This document shows, one piece after another, positions 11,397-21,839 of a stretch of DNA of 64,000 nt (the first letter of the stretch is position 1; each line of letters starts with the position of its first letter). This DNA comes from Tragulus kanchil (Eukaryota > Chordata > Mammalia > Artiodactyla > Tragulidae), in assembly GCA_022376925.1 (NCBI GenBank), contig JAIOJX010000025.1, forward strand, positions 181,783,801 to 181,847,800. Reading direction: 5' to 3'. The translations under genes and the position numbers were made by a program. The notes under the pieces were generated by a model. It was not told the DNA's origin. It did not search any database and saw only the letters and a list, made by a program, of their open reading frames with translations.

Positions 11397-11685
11397 GTGA
11401 TTTTTGTTTGTTTTTTTCATATTGAGCTGCATGAGTTCTTTGTCAGTTGATTCATTTGCCAATATTTTCTCCTATTCTGAGAGTTGTCTTCTCATCTCAT
11501 TTATGGTTTTCTTTGTTGTGCAAAATATTTTACGCTTAATTAGGTTCCCATTTTATATTTTTGTTTTCATATTAATGCATATATGTGGGATTTTACGCTT
11601 GTTTCCAAGGCAGGAAGAGGCGCAGACATAGAAAATGGACAGGTGGAAGCAAGAGGTGGGGCTTGAGATGAATTGGGAGACTGAA
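11397..11685. mobile_element. L1 fragment, truncated by D4 junction
   Basis: First, incomplete copy of the 5'-inverted L1 described at 12505-13043. It stops at the D4 junction. Confidence 0.65.
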
Positions 11686-11907
11686 ACCAAAATTTTATGA
11701 AAGAATGAAAAATAAATTCCCAACCGAAGCTCTCTCATCTAACCTCCTCTTTACCAACTCACTGGCTTACGCATGGCCCCTCATTTTCTTTTTAAAAGAT
11801 CCAGTTGAAGTTGAGGTATGAATGTTCCTTGTCTGTAGATGCATGACTCGCTATATGTATTTCTGTCCTTTTCATTTAGCATCGCACGGACCAAGGATCC
11901 ATGGTGC

Positions 11908-12504
11908 CTGCTCCTGACTTAGCTGTGAGTGACGTACAAAATACGATAGATTGAATGACTTAAACAACAGAAATGTTGTTCGCAGTTTCTCACAGTTCTG
12001 GAATTTAGAGGTTATAAGATCAAGACAACTCAGTTTCTGACAAGGTCTCCTCTCCTGGTTTCTAGACAGCCTCCATCTTGCTGTGTAGTCACGTGACCTC
12101 TTCTTTGTGGACACATGGGGATGGGCGGGCAGGGAGGCATATAGAGCAAGCAGGCACTCAAGCTCTGTGATGTCTCTTCTCTGAAGAGCACGAATACTGT
12201 CAGATCAAGACCCTATCCTTATGATCTCGTGAGTGTGTACTAAGTCACTTTAGTCGTGTCTGACTCTGTGCAACCCTATGGGCTCTAGCCTGGCAGGCTC
12301 CTCTGTCCATGGGATTCTCCAAACAAGAATACTGGAGAGGGGTGCCATGCCCTCCTCTAGGGGATCTTCCCGACTCAGGGATCTAACCCATGTCTGTGAT
12401 GTCTACCTATATTGGCTGCTGGGTTTTTACCACTAGCACCACCTGGGAAGCCATTTAACCTTAATTACTTCCTTAAAGGTCCTCTCTGCAAGTAGAGACT
12501 CACT
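11908..12504 (-). mobile_element. MaLR LTR, reversed, second copy
   Basis: D4 copy of 10800-11396. This one continues beyond the inserted L1 at 13045-13135. Its Bov-tA lies at 12229-12451. Confidence 0.7.
12229..12451 (-). mobile_element. Bov-tA SINE, D4 second copy
   Basis: Copy of 11121-11343. Confidence 0.9.
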
Positions 12505-13043
12505 GTGATTTTTGTTTGTTTTTTTCATATTGAGCTGCATGAGTTCTTTGTCAGTTGATTCATTTGCCAATATTTTCTCCTATTCTGAGAGTTGTCTTCT
12601 CATCTCATTTATGGTTTTCTTTGTTGTGCAAAATATTTTACGCTTAATTAGGTTCCCATTTTATATTTTTGTTTTCATATTAATGCATATATGTGGGATC
12701 TAGAAAAATGGTACTGACAAATCTGTTTCCAAGGCAGGAAGAGGCGCAGACATAGAAAATGGACAGGTGGAAGCAAGAGGTGGGGCTTGAGATGAATTGG
12801 GAGACTGGAATTGACCTATATACACTAACGTGTAAAATAGACAGCTAGTGAGAACTTGCAGTGGAGCACAGGGAGCTCAGTTTAGCACTCTGTGGTGACC
12901 CAGATTGGTGGAAAAGCAGGAAGGGGGAAAGCTCAAGAGAGAAGGGATATTTGAACACATATAACTGATCCACTCTATTGTACAGCAGAAACTAACACAA
13001 CATTGTAAAGCAAATATATCCAATAAATATTTTTTTTAAAAAA
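12505..13043 (+). mobile_element. 5'-inverted L1 insertion with TSD
   Basis: The 3' part (from about 12690) reads forward as an artiodactyl L1 3' end: ATCTAGAAAAATGG, TGAATTGGGAGACTGGAATT, CAGCAGAAACTAACACAACA, then CCAATAAATATTTTTTTTAAAAAAA. The 5' part (about 12515-12680) resembles another L1 segment in reverse (AGTTCTTTGTCAG, TTTGCCAATATTTTCTCCTA). The target-site duplication AGACTCACT lies at 12496-12504 and 13044-13052. The layout fits twin priming. Confidence 0.75.
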
Positions 13044-13052
13044 AGACTCACT

Positions 13053-13135
13053 AAGGGTTATAACTTCAACACATAAACTTGTTGGTTTGGGAAAGGCATA
13101 ATTTGGACACCAACATTCAGCCATTAACAGCTCCC
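13053..13135 (-). mobile_element. MaLR LTR remainder after L1
   Basis: GGGTTATAACTTCAACACAT and GACACCAACATTCAGCCATT form the distal end of the reversed MaLR LTR interrupted at 12504. Confidence 0.65.
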
Positions 13136-13219
13136 AAACCTGATTTATGCTGGAAATTATATAATTTGCCTAATAGAATGTGCATCCAGGGAAAACAAGC
13201 AGGGGTTCTGTGGATTAGC

Positions 13220-13690
13220 AGCTCTCCAAAGATGTGCACACCTTGATCCTCACAACCTGTGAAAGTGCTAGATGATAGGGCAAAGGAAAATTAAGCTTGT
13301 AAGTTATGATGTAAAGTGCTAATAAAGATGCTAATAAAACAGGGAGACTATCCTGGATTGCCCCGTGGACCCACGGATCCTCCAAAGTGAAGGGGCAAAC
13401 AGAAAGAAGAGATCCAGAGAGATGGCCACGTGAGAGTATATTTGACTTTTTGTTTGTTTGTTTGTTTACTTTAAAGATGGAGGAGGATCATGAGCCAAGG
13501 AAATCAGTCAGTCAGGGAGCACACTCTCCCCTAGGCCTTCCAGAAAGGATCACAGCCCTACTCGATGTTACCCCCGTGAGACACATGTTATCCCAGTGTG
13601 TTGGACCTCTAATCAGAATTATGTGCCTTTTCAAGCCACTGATTTTGTTAGAATTTGTTACAGCAACAGTAGAAAACATAGAGAACAAGG
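13220..13690 (+). mobile_element. MLT1-type MaLR LTR
   Basis: Forward MLT1 landmarks in order: CACAACCTGTGAAAGTGCTA, GAGACTATCCTGGATTGCCC, AGATGGAGGAGGATCATGAG, CTCCCCTAGGCCTTCCAGAA, TTTGTTACAGCAACAGTAGA. A (TTTG)n tract lies at about 13446-13466. The 118-codon ORF at 13387-13743 lies within the LTR and is not a gene. Confidence 0.72.
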
Positions 13691-13849
13691 AAAACAAGAA
13701 GCCTCATCATTTTTTTCCCATAAGAACAGGGATAATTCTTTGAAAAGAACTTGTTAACAAGTTAAGTCAAGGCAAACATTTATGCCATATTAACTGTGGC
13801 ACAGACCCATTTTAAAACATTGTTGGAAAGAAAAATGGGGCAGAAACTA

Positions 13850-14330
13850 TATTTGAAGACAAATGATAGCTAAGAAATACATTTTAGACTATAGAAAGAT
13901 GTTCCACCACAGATTTAAAAGACACGATAAATCCCAAACATAATATCATTATAAAATGATTAAAAAGAAAACAAGTAAAAAGAGAAAATATCAACAGAGG
14001 GAAGATCTAAAATAAAATTATCTTCAGCTGACTCTCACCAGAAATAATAGGAGCCATTAAAAAATGAAAAACAGCATAATGTCTTCAAAGTGTTAGAGGA
14101 AATTACTGCTAACTCGAACTCTTTTACCCACAGAAAAATACCCTTCAAAAGATAAAAAAAATTAAAATGAAGATGCTTTCAGGTGAAAATAGACAGAATT
14201 TGTCACCAACAGACTAAAAGAAATGTCAAATAGAAGGAAAATGGTCACAAATAGAAGTTGTGTGAAAAGGCAAGTGCTTAACATGTGTAAATCTAAATGA
14301 ATAAACAAAAATACAATTTCTTAAAGAGTT
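13850..14330 (+). mobile_element. Degenerate L1/HAL1-type coding fragment
   Basis: The A-rich sequence follows the end of an old L1/HAL1-type ORF1: a TCACCAGAAATAATAGGAGCC block, CAAAGTGTTAGAGGAAATTA, ACCCTTCAAAAGAT, then GAATTTGTCACCAACAGACT. It is full of stops and is not coding. A second copy is at 14927-15407. Confidence 0.55.
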
Positions 14331-14581
14331 TGTTCTATGACAGGTACATCAGGAATAGGTCAGTGTAGTTAAAGAGCTCTATCATCCTTTTATGGACTGG
14401 GACATGATAAAGGCAATTATTCATATTGGATGTTATAATTCAAAAAACATCATAAAGCTGAGAATAACCCATAGAAGAAAATGTCACAATTTTATCACTT
14501 ACTTTAGCAAAGCTCATTAAATGTGTTTTGTATAACAATTATGTATAGAGCAGAAAGGTATAAGACAGTAAGTAAATTTTG

Positions 14582-14798
14582 TGTGTGTTCAGTTGCTCAG
14601 TTGTGTCCAACTATTTGAGACCCATGGATTCAGACTTGTAGCCTGCCAGGATCGTTTGCCCATAGAATTTTCTGGGCAAGAATACTAGAGTGGGTTGCTT
14701 CTAGAGGATCTTCCTGATCCAGGGATTGAACCCATGTCTCCTACATCTCCTTGCACTGGCAGGCAAATTCTTTACCACTGAGCCACTTGGGAAGCCCA
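14582..14798 (-). mobile_element. Bov-tA SINE
   Basis: Reversed Bov-tA: CAGTTGTGTCCAACTATTTG, GGGCAAGAATACTAGAGTGG, and the head CCACTTGGGAAGCCC. Confidence 0.9.
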
Positions 14799-14926
14799 AG
14801 TAAATTATAACAACATGATAATAGAACTTGTTAACAAGTTAAGTCAAGGCAAACATTTATGCCATATTAACTGTGGCACAGACCCATTTTAAAACATTGT
14901 TGGAAAGAAAAATGGGGCAGAAACTA

Positions 14927-15407
14927 TATTTGAAGACAAATGATAGCTAAGAAATACATTTTAGACTATAGAAAGATGTTCCACCACAGATTTAAAAGAC
15001 ACGATAAATCCCAAACATAATATCATTATAAAATGATTAAAAAGAAAACAAGTAAAAAGAGAAAATATCAACAGAGGGAAGATCTAAAATAAAATTATCT
15101 TCAGCTGACTCTCACCAGAAATAATAGGAGCCATTAAAAAATGAAAAACAGCATAATGTCTTCAAAGTGTTAGAGGAAATTACTGCTAACTCGAACTCTT
15201 TTACCCACAGAAAAATACCCTTCAAAAGATAAAAAAAATTAAAATGAAGATGCTTTCAGGTGAAAATAGACAGAATTTGTCACCAACAGACTAAAAGAAA
15301 TGTCAAATAGAAGGAAAATGGTCACAAATAGAAGTTGTGTGAAAAGGCAAGTGCTTAACATGTGTAAATCTAAATGAATAAACAAAAATACAATTTCTTA
15401 AAGAGTT
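14927..15407 (+). mobile_element. Degenerate L1/HAL1-type fragment, D5 second copy
   Basis: Copy of 13850-14330. Confidence 0.55.
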
Positions 15408-15658
15408 TGTTCTATGACAGGTACATCAGGAATAGGTCAGTGTAGTTAAAGAGCTCTATCATCCTTTTATGGACTGGGACATGATAAAGGCAATTATTCA
15501 TATTGGATGTTATAATTCAAAAAACATCATAAAGCTGAGAATAACCCATAGAAGAAAATGTCACAATTTTATCACTTACTTTAGCAAAGCTCATTAAATG
15601 TGTTTTGTATAACAATTATGTATAGAGCAGAAAGGTATAAGACAGTAAGTAAATTTTG

Positions 15659-15875
15659 TGTGTGTTCAGTTGCTCAGTTGTGTCCAACTATTTGAGACCC
15701 ATGGATTCAGACTTGTAGCCTGCCAGGATCGTTTGCCCATAGAATTTTCTGGGCAAGAATACTAGAGTGGGTTGCTTCTAGAGGATCTTCCTGATCCAGG
15801 GATTGAACCCATGTCTCCTACATCTCCTTGCACTGGCAGGCAAATTCTTTACCACTGAGCCACTTGGGAAGCCCA
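15659..15875 (-). mobile_element. Bov-tA SINE, D5 second copy
   Basis: Copy of 14582-14798. Confidence 0.9.
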
Positions 15876-15919
15876 AGTAAATTATAACAACATGATAATA
15901 GAAGGGGGAGATTAGAACA

Positions 15920-16140
15920 GTATTTTGAAGAAGGGTAAAGAAGAAGAAAAGGTACGACAGGTATTCAGATGGGATTGACTTCAAGGAGGCAAGAGGGAGC
16001 ATTTTGGCCTGACGGAATAGTTCTCTGTCTTGATCATAGTAGGGTTTACACAATTGTATACATTTTACAAAATTAAACTGCATACTTACAAAAGGTGAGT
16101 TTATTGTATAAAATTATACATCAATAAATTGGAGTTAAAA
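15920..16140 (+). mobile_element. Old L1 3' UTR fragment
   Basis: TCTGTCTTGATCATAGTAGG, TTTACACAATTGTATACATT, GAGTTTATTGTATAAAATTA and ACATCAATAAATTGGAG match the order of an old L1 3' end. Confidence 0.62.
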
Positions 16141-16349
16141 GGAAAATAACCAGCATGACCCAGTAGACCTTAAAACAAGAAAATTGCTAAGTTGGAAAAA
16201 AGACCATTTTATGATATAAAAGTTTTACTTGCCAGGAAGATGTAGCATTTATAAACATGAAATAAATGATCTTAAGGCATCTAAAGCAGTAATAATAAAC
16301 AAATCTATACAGAAAAATATGCAAATCCACATGAAAATGGTGGATTTTT

Positions 16350-16527
16350 TTTTTGATGTGGACCATTTTCAAAATCTTCATTGAATTTGTTACAATATTG
16401 CTTGTGTATTATGTTTTGATTTTTTGGCCACAAGACGTGGTATCTTAACTCCCTAAATAGGGATCACCCCTGCATCCCACATATTGGAAGGCAAAGTCTT
16501 AACAACTGAACCACCAGGAAAGTCCTA
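16350..16527 (-). mobile_element. CHR-type SINE, reversed
   Basis: TTGATGTGGACCATTTTC, TTACAATATTGCTT, TTTTTTGGCCACAAGACGTG and a terminal ACCACCAGGAAAGTCC give a reversed CHR-1-like tRNA-derived SINE. The same subtype recurs at 36733. Confidence 0.75.
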
Positions 16528-17262
16528 GAGTGGTGGATATTAATATAGCTTCCTCAGGAATTGATAGAACACATACATAAAAGTAGTACAAATATAAAAG
16601 ATTTGACAACATTATAGACACAATCAACCCAATTTACTTACATAGAATGATGGAAACATAACCTCATAACACAAATTTTGTCATTTACATGTGACGTACT
16701 TACCAATATTTTTAAATAGAGCAGGTCTAAAAATTTTTCAAAGATTCAAATCAAAACAATAGAGTCTGATTATAATATAGATAAGCTATACATTCATAAC
16801 AAAAAGATAACTAAAAAAATCTTATATTTGAAAATAAGGAAGTATTTTTTTGAATTAGCTCCAAAGTCATAGAAGAAATCACAATGAATAGTTTTAAATA
16901 CCTTGACATTAATAATAAGAAAAAATATATCAAAATTTCTAGAATGTAGATAAGTTGTGTTTAGAGGGGATTTATAGTCTATCAGGAAAAAGATAATGAA
17001 AAGATAACAAGCTAAAAATCAAAAATGATGATTTAAGCATCAACCTCAAGAAGTTAAAAAAAAAAAAAAGATACAGTAAATTAAATCCTAAGAAGGAAAT
17101 TACAAAAATCAGAAATCAAGGAAATTGAAAATAAATATACAACAGAGTGAATCAACAGTGTTCAAAATTTGTTATTTGTAAAGACTAATACAACTGATAA
17201 GCCCCCAGCAAGAATGATACAACAAAAGAAAGTTAAAAAAACAACATCATAAATGAAAACGA
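16528..17262 (+). mobile_element. Degenerate L1 ORF2 fragment
   Basis: AT-rich sequence follows the L1 ORF2 order very loosely: AGAAGAAATCACAATGAATAG, ATCAGAAATCAAGGAAATTG, then ATACAACTGATAAGCCCCCA. Multiple stops and frameshifts are present. No intact reverse transcriptase frame exists. Confidence 0.5.
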
Positions 17263-17790
17263 TGATAAAAGTGGAAAGTTCTAGAAAAGAACAGTGTAAC
17301 AGATCAATGGTTTCCTGGGATTAAAGATGTGGGACATCACTGGCCAGCCAATGGAACAGGAAAAGTTCTCTACCTTGTCTGGTGGAATACCCTCCTGGGT
17401 GCACACATTTGTCCATGTTCATTGAATTGTACCCTTAAAAGTCATTCATGTTAGTGTCCATGAATTACATCTCAAGAAATTCTGCTTTAAGGGGAAAAAA
17501 AAGTAGCAATGATTAGAAAGCAAGGGGAAAACTATCACTATTTAAAGATATGTGAAAAAAATAAAGATATATGAAGAGGCCCAAGGAAATATCCATAAAC
17601 TGTGGAAATTAATAAGTTAATACAGCAAGGCTGCTGGATAGGTGGTCACTATGACCAAAATCAATTATGATATATCTAATTACCAGAGACAAATAGAAAA
17701 TGATATCCAAGAAATAATATTATTTATGATAGCTTGATACTATACTTCCTGGCTTAACTGTCAACAGAATTTATGCAGTCATCGTAAAAT
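17263..17790 (+). mobile_element. Mixed old L1 fragments
   Basis: An L1 3' UTR-like part (about 17300-17490: TCATTGAATTGTACCCTTAA, AATTACATCTCAAGAAATTC) precedes an ORF2-like part (about 17550-17780: TACAGCAAGGCTGCTGGATA, CAAATAGAAAATGATATCCA). Their order suggests two separate old insertions. Confidence 0.45.
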
Positions 17791-18024
17791 ATCCATAGAA
17801 CACTGATAGTAGTTTCTAAGCAAATGATGGCAGCATCGCAGTGGTGGGATAGGAGGGATGCAGCAGGGGAGAGCTGGGAAGAGAGCTCAGCACCGAAAAC
17901 CAGAGACGAGAAGTGAGGGGTAAAGATGAAAACCGATCAACCAGTGGCAATGCAAGCAGTTAATTTAGAGATGTGGAGGTAGGAATATGTGTATTTTTGA
18001 CAAATATAAAAGGACTTTTAAAAA
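17791..18024. other. Single-copy stretch, nothing recognised
   Basis: A purine-rich part lies near 17845-17935. No family is recognised. Confidence 0.4.
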
Positions 18025-18230
18025 AGAACATGAACTTTGAAATCAGACAGCCCTGAGTTTGAAATCTGTCTCCTATATTTTAGCTGTTTAACCTTGGTGG
18101 AATCCCATAATATTCCCCAGGACTTAGATGCTTCATCTGTTGAATAGGAATAATGGCGCTTATCTCATAGGATTGTCATGGAGACTAAAGTAAGTCAAAA
18201 TAGGATAACAGGGCAACATAATGCTTAAAA
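18025..18230 (+). mobile_element. MIR SINE
   Basis: TTTGAAATCAGACAGCCCTGA, GCTGTTTAACCTTGG, CTTCATCTGTTGAATAGGAA and CTCATAGGATTGTCATGGAG give the full MIR order. Confidence 0.75.
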
Positions 18231-18359
18231 GCCAAAGTGCTTGTAGCCAAAACAAACAAACAAAGAAAATGTAGCCAATTCTTCCTTCTAAGAGGCAGAT
18301 AGGGAGGCGATGCAGAGGAACCTTTCTTTGTTGTTTTACTTTTAATCTTTCCTATTCTT

Positions 18360-18445
18360 TAAATTTTAATTTCATTAAAAAATAATGAAAGTAGAGGAGT
18401 AGAGGTGACTTACAACGTTGTGTTAACTCAAGGTGTACAGCCGCC
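18360..18445 (-). mobile_element. L1 3'-end fragment, reversed
   Basis: GACTTACAACGTTGTGTTAA followed by AAGGTGTACAGC resembles the reverse complement of an L1 3' end. Confidence 0.5.
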
Positions 18446-18834
18446 AAAGAGGAAAATGATTTATATGTAAATTGTGGTGGGAAAGGTCTCAATCCAAAAC
18501 ACTTCTCTTACAAAGCCTTGGATGGGAGCATAATCTTTCTGGATTATCTCTGTCTCTCATTGTCTTTGAACTATTTTACCACTCAGTAGATTGCAGAAAA
18601 CTGATAAGAACGCCGATCATTCTTGTCCAGAGAAACCTAAAATGTGTCCAGTGGAGCAGAATTCACTATTGGCCTTCATGTTCTTCATCAGTAAATTTAT
18701 TTCAGCATTCTTGACTGCCTCATAGTAGATGGTTTAAGATGTTTGTTGACTGAATAAATGACAAGCTTACTGTATAAACCATAAGAACTCACCAACTATA
18801 AAGTTCATAATTCTTGGTCATTTACTGGGGGATT
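18446..18834. other. Single-copy stretch, nothing recognised
   Basis: No family is recognised. An 80-codon ORF (18472-18714) has no visible domain. Confidence 0.4.
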
Positions 18835-18950
18835 GATCAAGATGGTGGAGTAAGAGGACATGGAGCTCACCTCCCCACCACGAACACATAAAAAGTATGT
18901 CTGCCTTTGTATGGGTACAAGTAACAAGTCTCACTTGTGAATTAGCTATA
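18835..18950 (+). mobile_element. Probable L1 5'-type start
   Basis: AAGATGGTGGAGTAAGAGGA followed by CATGGAGCTCACCTCCCCAC resembles the start of artiodactyl L1 5' UTRs. It is cut by a SINE pair, after which AGACTTCTATACAACCAGAG (from about 19408) may resume an L1 5' region. This is inference from memory of the family. Confidence 0.5.
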
Positions 18951-19279
18951 GTTAAAGTGAAACATACTCAACTGAGTCCAACTCTTTGGGACTCCGGGGA
19001 CTGTAGCCTGCCAGACTCCTCCATCCATGGTATTCTCCAGGCAAGAATACTGGAGTGGGGTGCTATTCCCTTCTCCAGGGGATCTTCCCAACCCAGGGAT
19101 CCATCTCAGGTCTCCCACGTTACAGGTGGATTCTTTACTATCTGAGCCATAAGGGAAACCCAAGAATATTAGAGTGGGTAGCCTATCCCTTCTCCAAAGG
19201 ATCTTCCCAACCCAGGAGTTGAACCAGGGTCTCCTGCTTTGCAGAGGGATTCTTTATCAGCTTAGCGATCAGGAAAGCC
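18951..19279 (-). mobile_element. Dimeric Bov-tA SINE
   Basis: A full reversed Bov-tA (18951-19163, ending in the head ATAAGGGAAACCC) is followed directly by a second truncated head unit (19164-19279, from AATATTAGAGTGGG to GCGATCAGGAAAGCC). Read in sense, the first unit stops inside the Bov-A body at TATTCTT and the full unit begins. The same arrangement occurs at 57945-58250. Confidence 0.8.
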
Positions 19280-19479
19280 TGAACGTTGTATTGGGGTAAT
19301 CGACTATACCCCAGTACAAAATGTTTGGGTGTTAAATGATAAATAAATAAAAATAAAAGTAAATCTCCAAAAAAAAAAAAAAAAAACCCAACTGGGAAAT
19401 GGCATAAAGACTTCTATACAACCAGAGCTATAAGAAAAATCCACAGGCGATTGGTTGGAAGGAAAGAGAAATGATCAGA

Positions 19480-20115
19480 CTGGCATGTGTGACCCTGGGA
19501 GGGGTCTTAGAGGGAAAGGGAGAATTCACGGGCAGAGCCCCCGCTGGGGAGGGAGCGGGGAGAGACACAGACGGGGTGCCCCAGTCCTGGTGTCCCATGA
19601 GGAGGGCGACAAGTGCCCTTGGGCAGCTGGAGCTCCCCTGGGACGACCTGGAGGGCTATGGGAAGGCTGCACTCTGCTCACGCGGGGCACCTGCACAGAC
19701 ATGCCCTGGGCAGGGCGTTAGACGTCTGCTGAAGGGGTTGCAGGTTTCTGTGACAGCCTCTGTCCTCCCTTCGTCCCCAAATCCCAGAGCCACACCTCAT
19801 CTGGGGCAGCCACGGCTAGAGAGGAGACTCAGTCGTGGACAGAGAGGTGGGGCAGAGCCTGGGTGGGGATCCTGCGGCCACTGTCAGCACGTACTCAAGA
19901 GCCCAGAGCTCGGTCCCGGCAGCTCCACCACCGCTCCCACCTGGGCATCCAGGCCTGCGGTGCGGCTCCGCGCCTGGGCAGGGTGGTGGAGGCTGGGGCA
20001 GTGAGCAAGGAGCAAGAGGCCTTCCGCGTGGCGCCATACCCGAGGGGAAGGATGGAACACCCTGCAGACGGCATGCGGAGGACAGCCCGGAACTCTGCCA
20101 GCGGCTAGTACTGGG
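19480..20115 (+). other. GC/CpG-rich segment, possibly L1 5' UTR
   Basis: Clearly more GC- and CpG-rich than the rest of the window, with overlapping open frames on both strands (177 codons at 19471-20004 on plus, 107 codons at 19816-20139 on minus). Overlapping frames in GC-rich DNA are expected by chance, and no domain is recognisable. The entry sequence (ATCCACAGGCGATTGGTTGG, GAATTCACGGGCAGAGCCCC) resembles the 5' region of an artiodactyl L1. A CpG-island promoter is the alternative. Confidence 0.5.
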
Positions 20116-20556
20116 GCAGTTTACAAACGGAGCTAGCATAGACCAACAGAAGATTTAGACAAGAAGCCTTCAAGTCCCTTCTTGTACTCCACCCTTTAAA
20201 TCCCTTTAGAGACAGGAAAAGATGAAGAACTCTCTGTAGTCAGAATGGGATATAAGTCTTCCTATTTGATTCCCCAGAGACGATGACATTTGGGCTGCTC
20301 TAGAAATGGGTCTCCTGCTTTGCAGAGGGATTCTTTATCAGCTTAGCGATCAGGAAAGCCTGAACGTTGTATTGGGGTAATCGACTATACCCCAGTACAA
20401 AATGTTTGGGTGTTAAATGATAAATAAATAAAAATAAAGTAAACTCCAAAAAAAATAAAAAAACCCAACTGGGAAATGGCATAAAGACTTCTATACAACC
20501 AGAGCTATAAGAAAAATCCACAGGCGATTGGTTGGAAGGAAAGAGAAATGATCAGA

Positions 20557-21192
20557 CTGGCATGTGTGACCCTGGGAGGGGTCTTAGAGGGAAAGGGAGA
20601 ATTCACGGGCAGAGCCCCCGCTGGGGAGGGAGCGGGGAGAGACACAGACGGGGTGCCCCAGTCCTGGTGTCCCATGAGGAGGGCGACAAGTGCCCTTGGG
20701 CAGCTGGAGCTCCCCTGGGACGACCTGGAGGGCTATGGGAAGGCTGCACTCTGCTCACGCGGGGCACCTGCACAGACATGCCCTGGGCAGGGCGTTAGAC
20801 GTCTGCTGAAGGGGTTGCAGGTTTCTGTGACAGCCTCTGTCCTCCCTTCGTCCCCAAATCCCAGAGCCACACCTCATCTGGGGCAGCCACGGCTAGAGAG
20901 GAGACTCAGTCGTGGACAGAGAGGTGGGGCAGAGCCTGGGTGGGGATCCTGCGGCCACTGTCAGCACGTACTCAAGAGCCCAGAGCTCGGTCCCGGCAGC
21001 TCCACCACCGCTCCCACCTGGGCATCCAGGCCTGCGGTGCGGCTCCGCGCCTGGGCAGGGTGGTGGAGGCTGGGGCAGTGAGCAAGGAGCAAGAGGCCTT
21101 CCGCGTGGCGCCATACCCGAGGGGAAGGATGGAACACCCTGCAGACGGCATGCGGAGGACAGCCCGGAACTCTGCCAGCGGCTAGTACTGGG
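20557..21192 (+). other. GC/CpG-rich segment, D6 second copy
   Basis: Copy of 19480-20115. The predicted frames are unchanged, so no substitution was noticed between copies here. Confidence 0.5.
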
Positions 21193-21382
21193 GCAGTTTA
21201 CAAACGGAGCTAGCATAGACCAACAGAAGATTTAGACAAGAAGCCTTCAAGTCCCTTCTTGTACTCCACCCTTTAAATCCCTTTAGAGACAGGAAAAGAT
21301 GAAGAACTCTCTGTAGTCAGAATGGGATATAAGTCTTCCTATTTGATTCCCCAGAGACAGGCTGTCTCCACTGACATTTGGG

Positions 21383-21689
21383 TTCGAAGTAAGAGCTGGA
21401 CCACAAAGAAGTAAACGGAACCTTCTTCAGACACGATGCAGCCCCACACGGTCCCTCCAGCCACCACCACCATCAGGAATCAGGGTCCCGATGCTGGGAG
21501 AGGGGGAAACACACACACTTCAAGAGAAGAGGTTCAGGGCTTCCGCTCCAGCAACGTGGAACCACACTCCACCCCTACAGAGTGGAGCTGGGAGAGAGCC
21601 GAGGGGACGTTTAGCTTCACACCCTGCTCGCTCTCTAGCTCCACCCCTGCCAAGGCGACGGCGGTCAGTACACCCTGAGAAACATGCGT
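21383..21689. other. GC-rich single-copy stretch
   Basis: CpG-containing sequence continues after D6. No family is recognised with confidence. Short frames on both strands overlap and show no domain. Confidence 0.4.
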
Positions 21690-21787
21690 CTGAGCAAACT
21701 CGGAGACGGTGAAGGACAGGGGAGCCTGGCATGCTGCAGTGCGTGGGGGTACCACGAGTCAGACGCGACTTAGCGACTGAGCAATGA
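21690..21787 (+). mobile_element. BovB / Bov-A 3'-terminal fragment
   Basis: GAGCAAACTCGGAGACGGTG, GGAGCCTGGCATGCTGCAGT and CGCGACTTAGCGACTGAGCA are the last ~100 bases of BovB. Confidence 0.8.
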
Positions 21788-21839
21788 ATGGGGAATCCAA
21801 AACAAGTAAAACAAACCGATGCATGTATTGATAGCAAAC

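Larger units (their letters stand above)
10578..12807. repeat. Tandem duplication D4 (10578-11685 / 11686-12807)
   Basis: Pitch 1,108, abutting. Copy 1 lacks about 16 bases near its right end: after ATATGTGGGAT it skips the GAAAAATGGTACTGACAAAT segment that copy 2 has before TTTCCAAGGC. The defect is only ~95 bases from the junction. The unit contains most of a MaLR LTR, a Bov-tA and the 5' part of an L1. Confidence 0.96.
13746..15903. repeat. Tandem duplication D5 (13746-14822 / 14823-15903)
   Basis: The pitch is 1,077 throughout, with no length difference found. There is no filler, and the 4-base AGAA is shared at the breakpoints. An 8-A run and the SINE positions match exactly in both copies. 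This is the cleanest duplication in the window. Confidence 0.97.
19227..21382. repeat. Tandem duplication D6 (19227-20294 / 20308-21382)
   Basis: Pitch 1,081, then 1,077 after a shorter A-run in copy 2. Copy 1 lacks most of AGGCTGTCTCCAC close to its right end (near 20280), where copy 2 is intact. The 13-base filler lies at 20295-20307. The unit holds a SINE head and a GC-rich segment. Confidence 0.96.

Noticed and set aside
19471..20004. 177-codon ORF as a protein-coding gene
   Set aside because: It is in GC-rich DNA where both strands are open (a 107-codon frame lies opposite) and shows no domain. The second copy at 20548-21081 comes from D6, so its preservation says nothing about selection.
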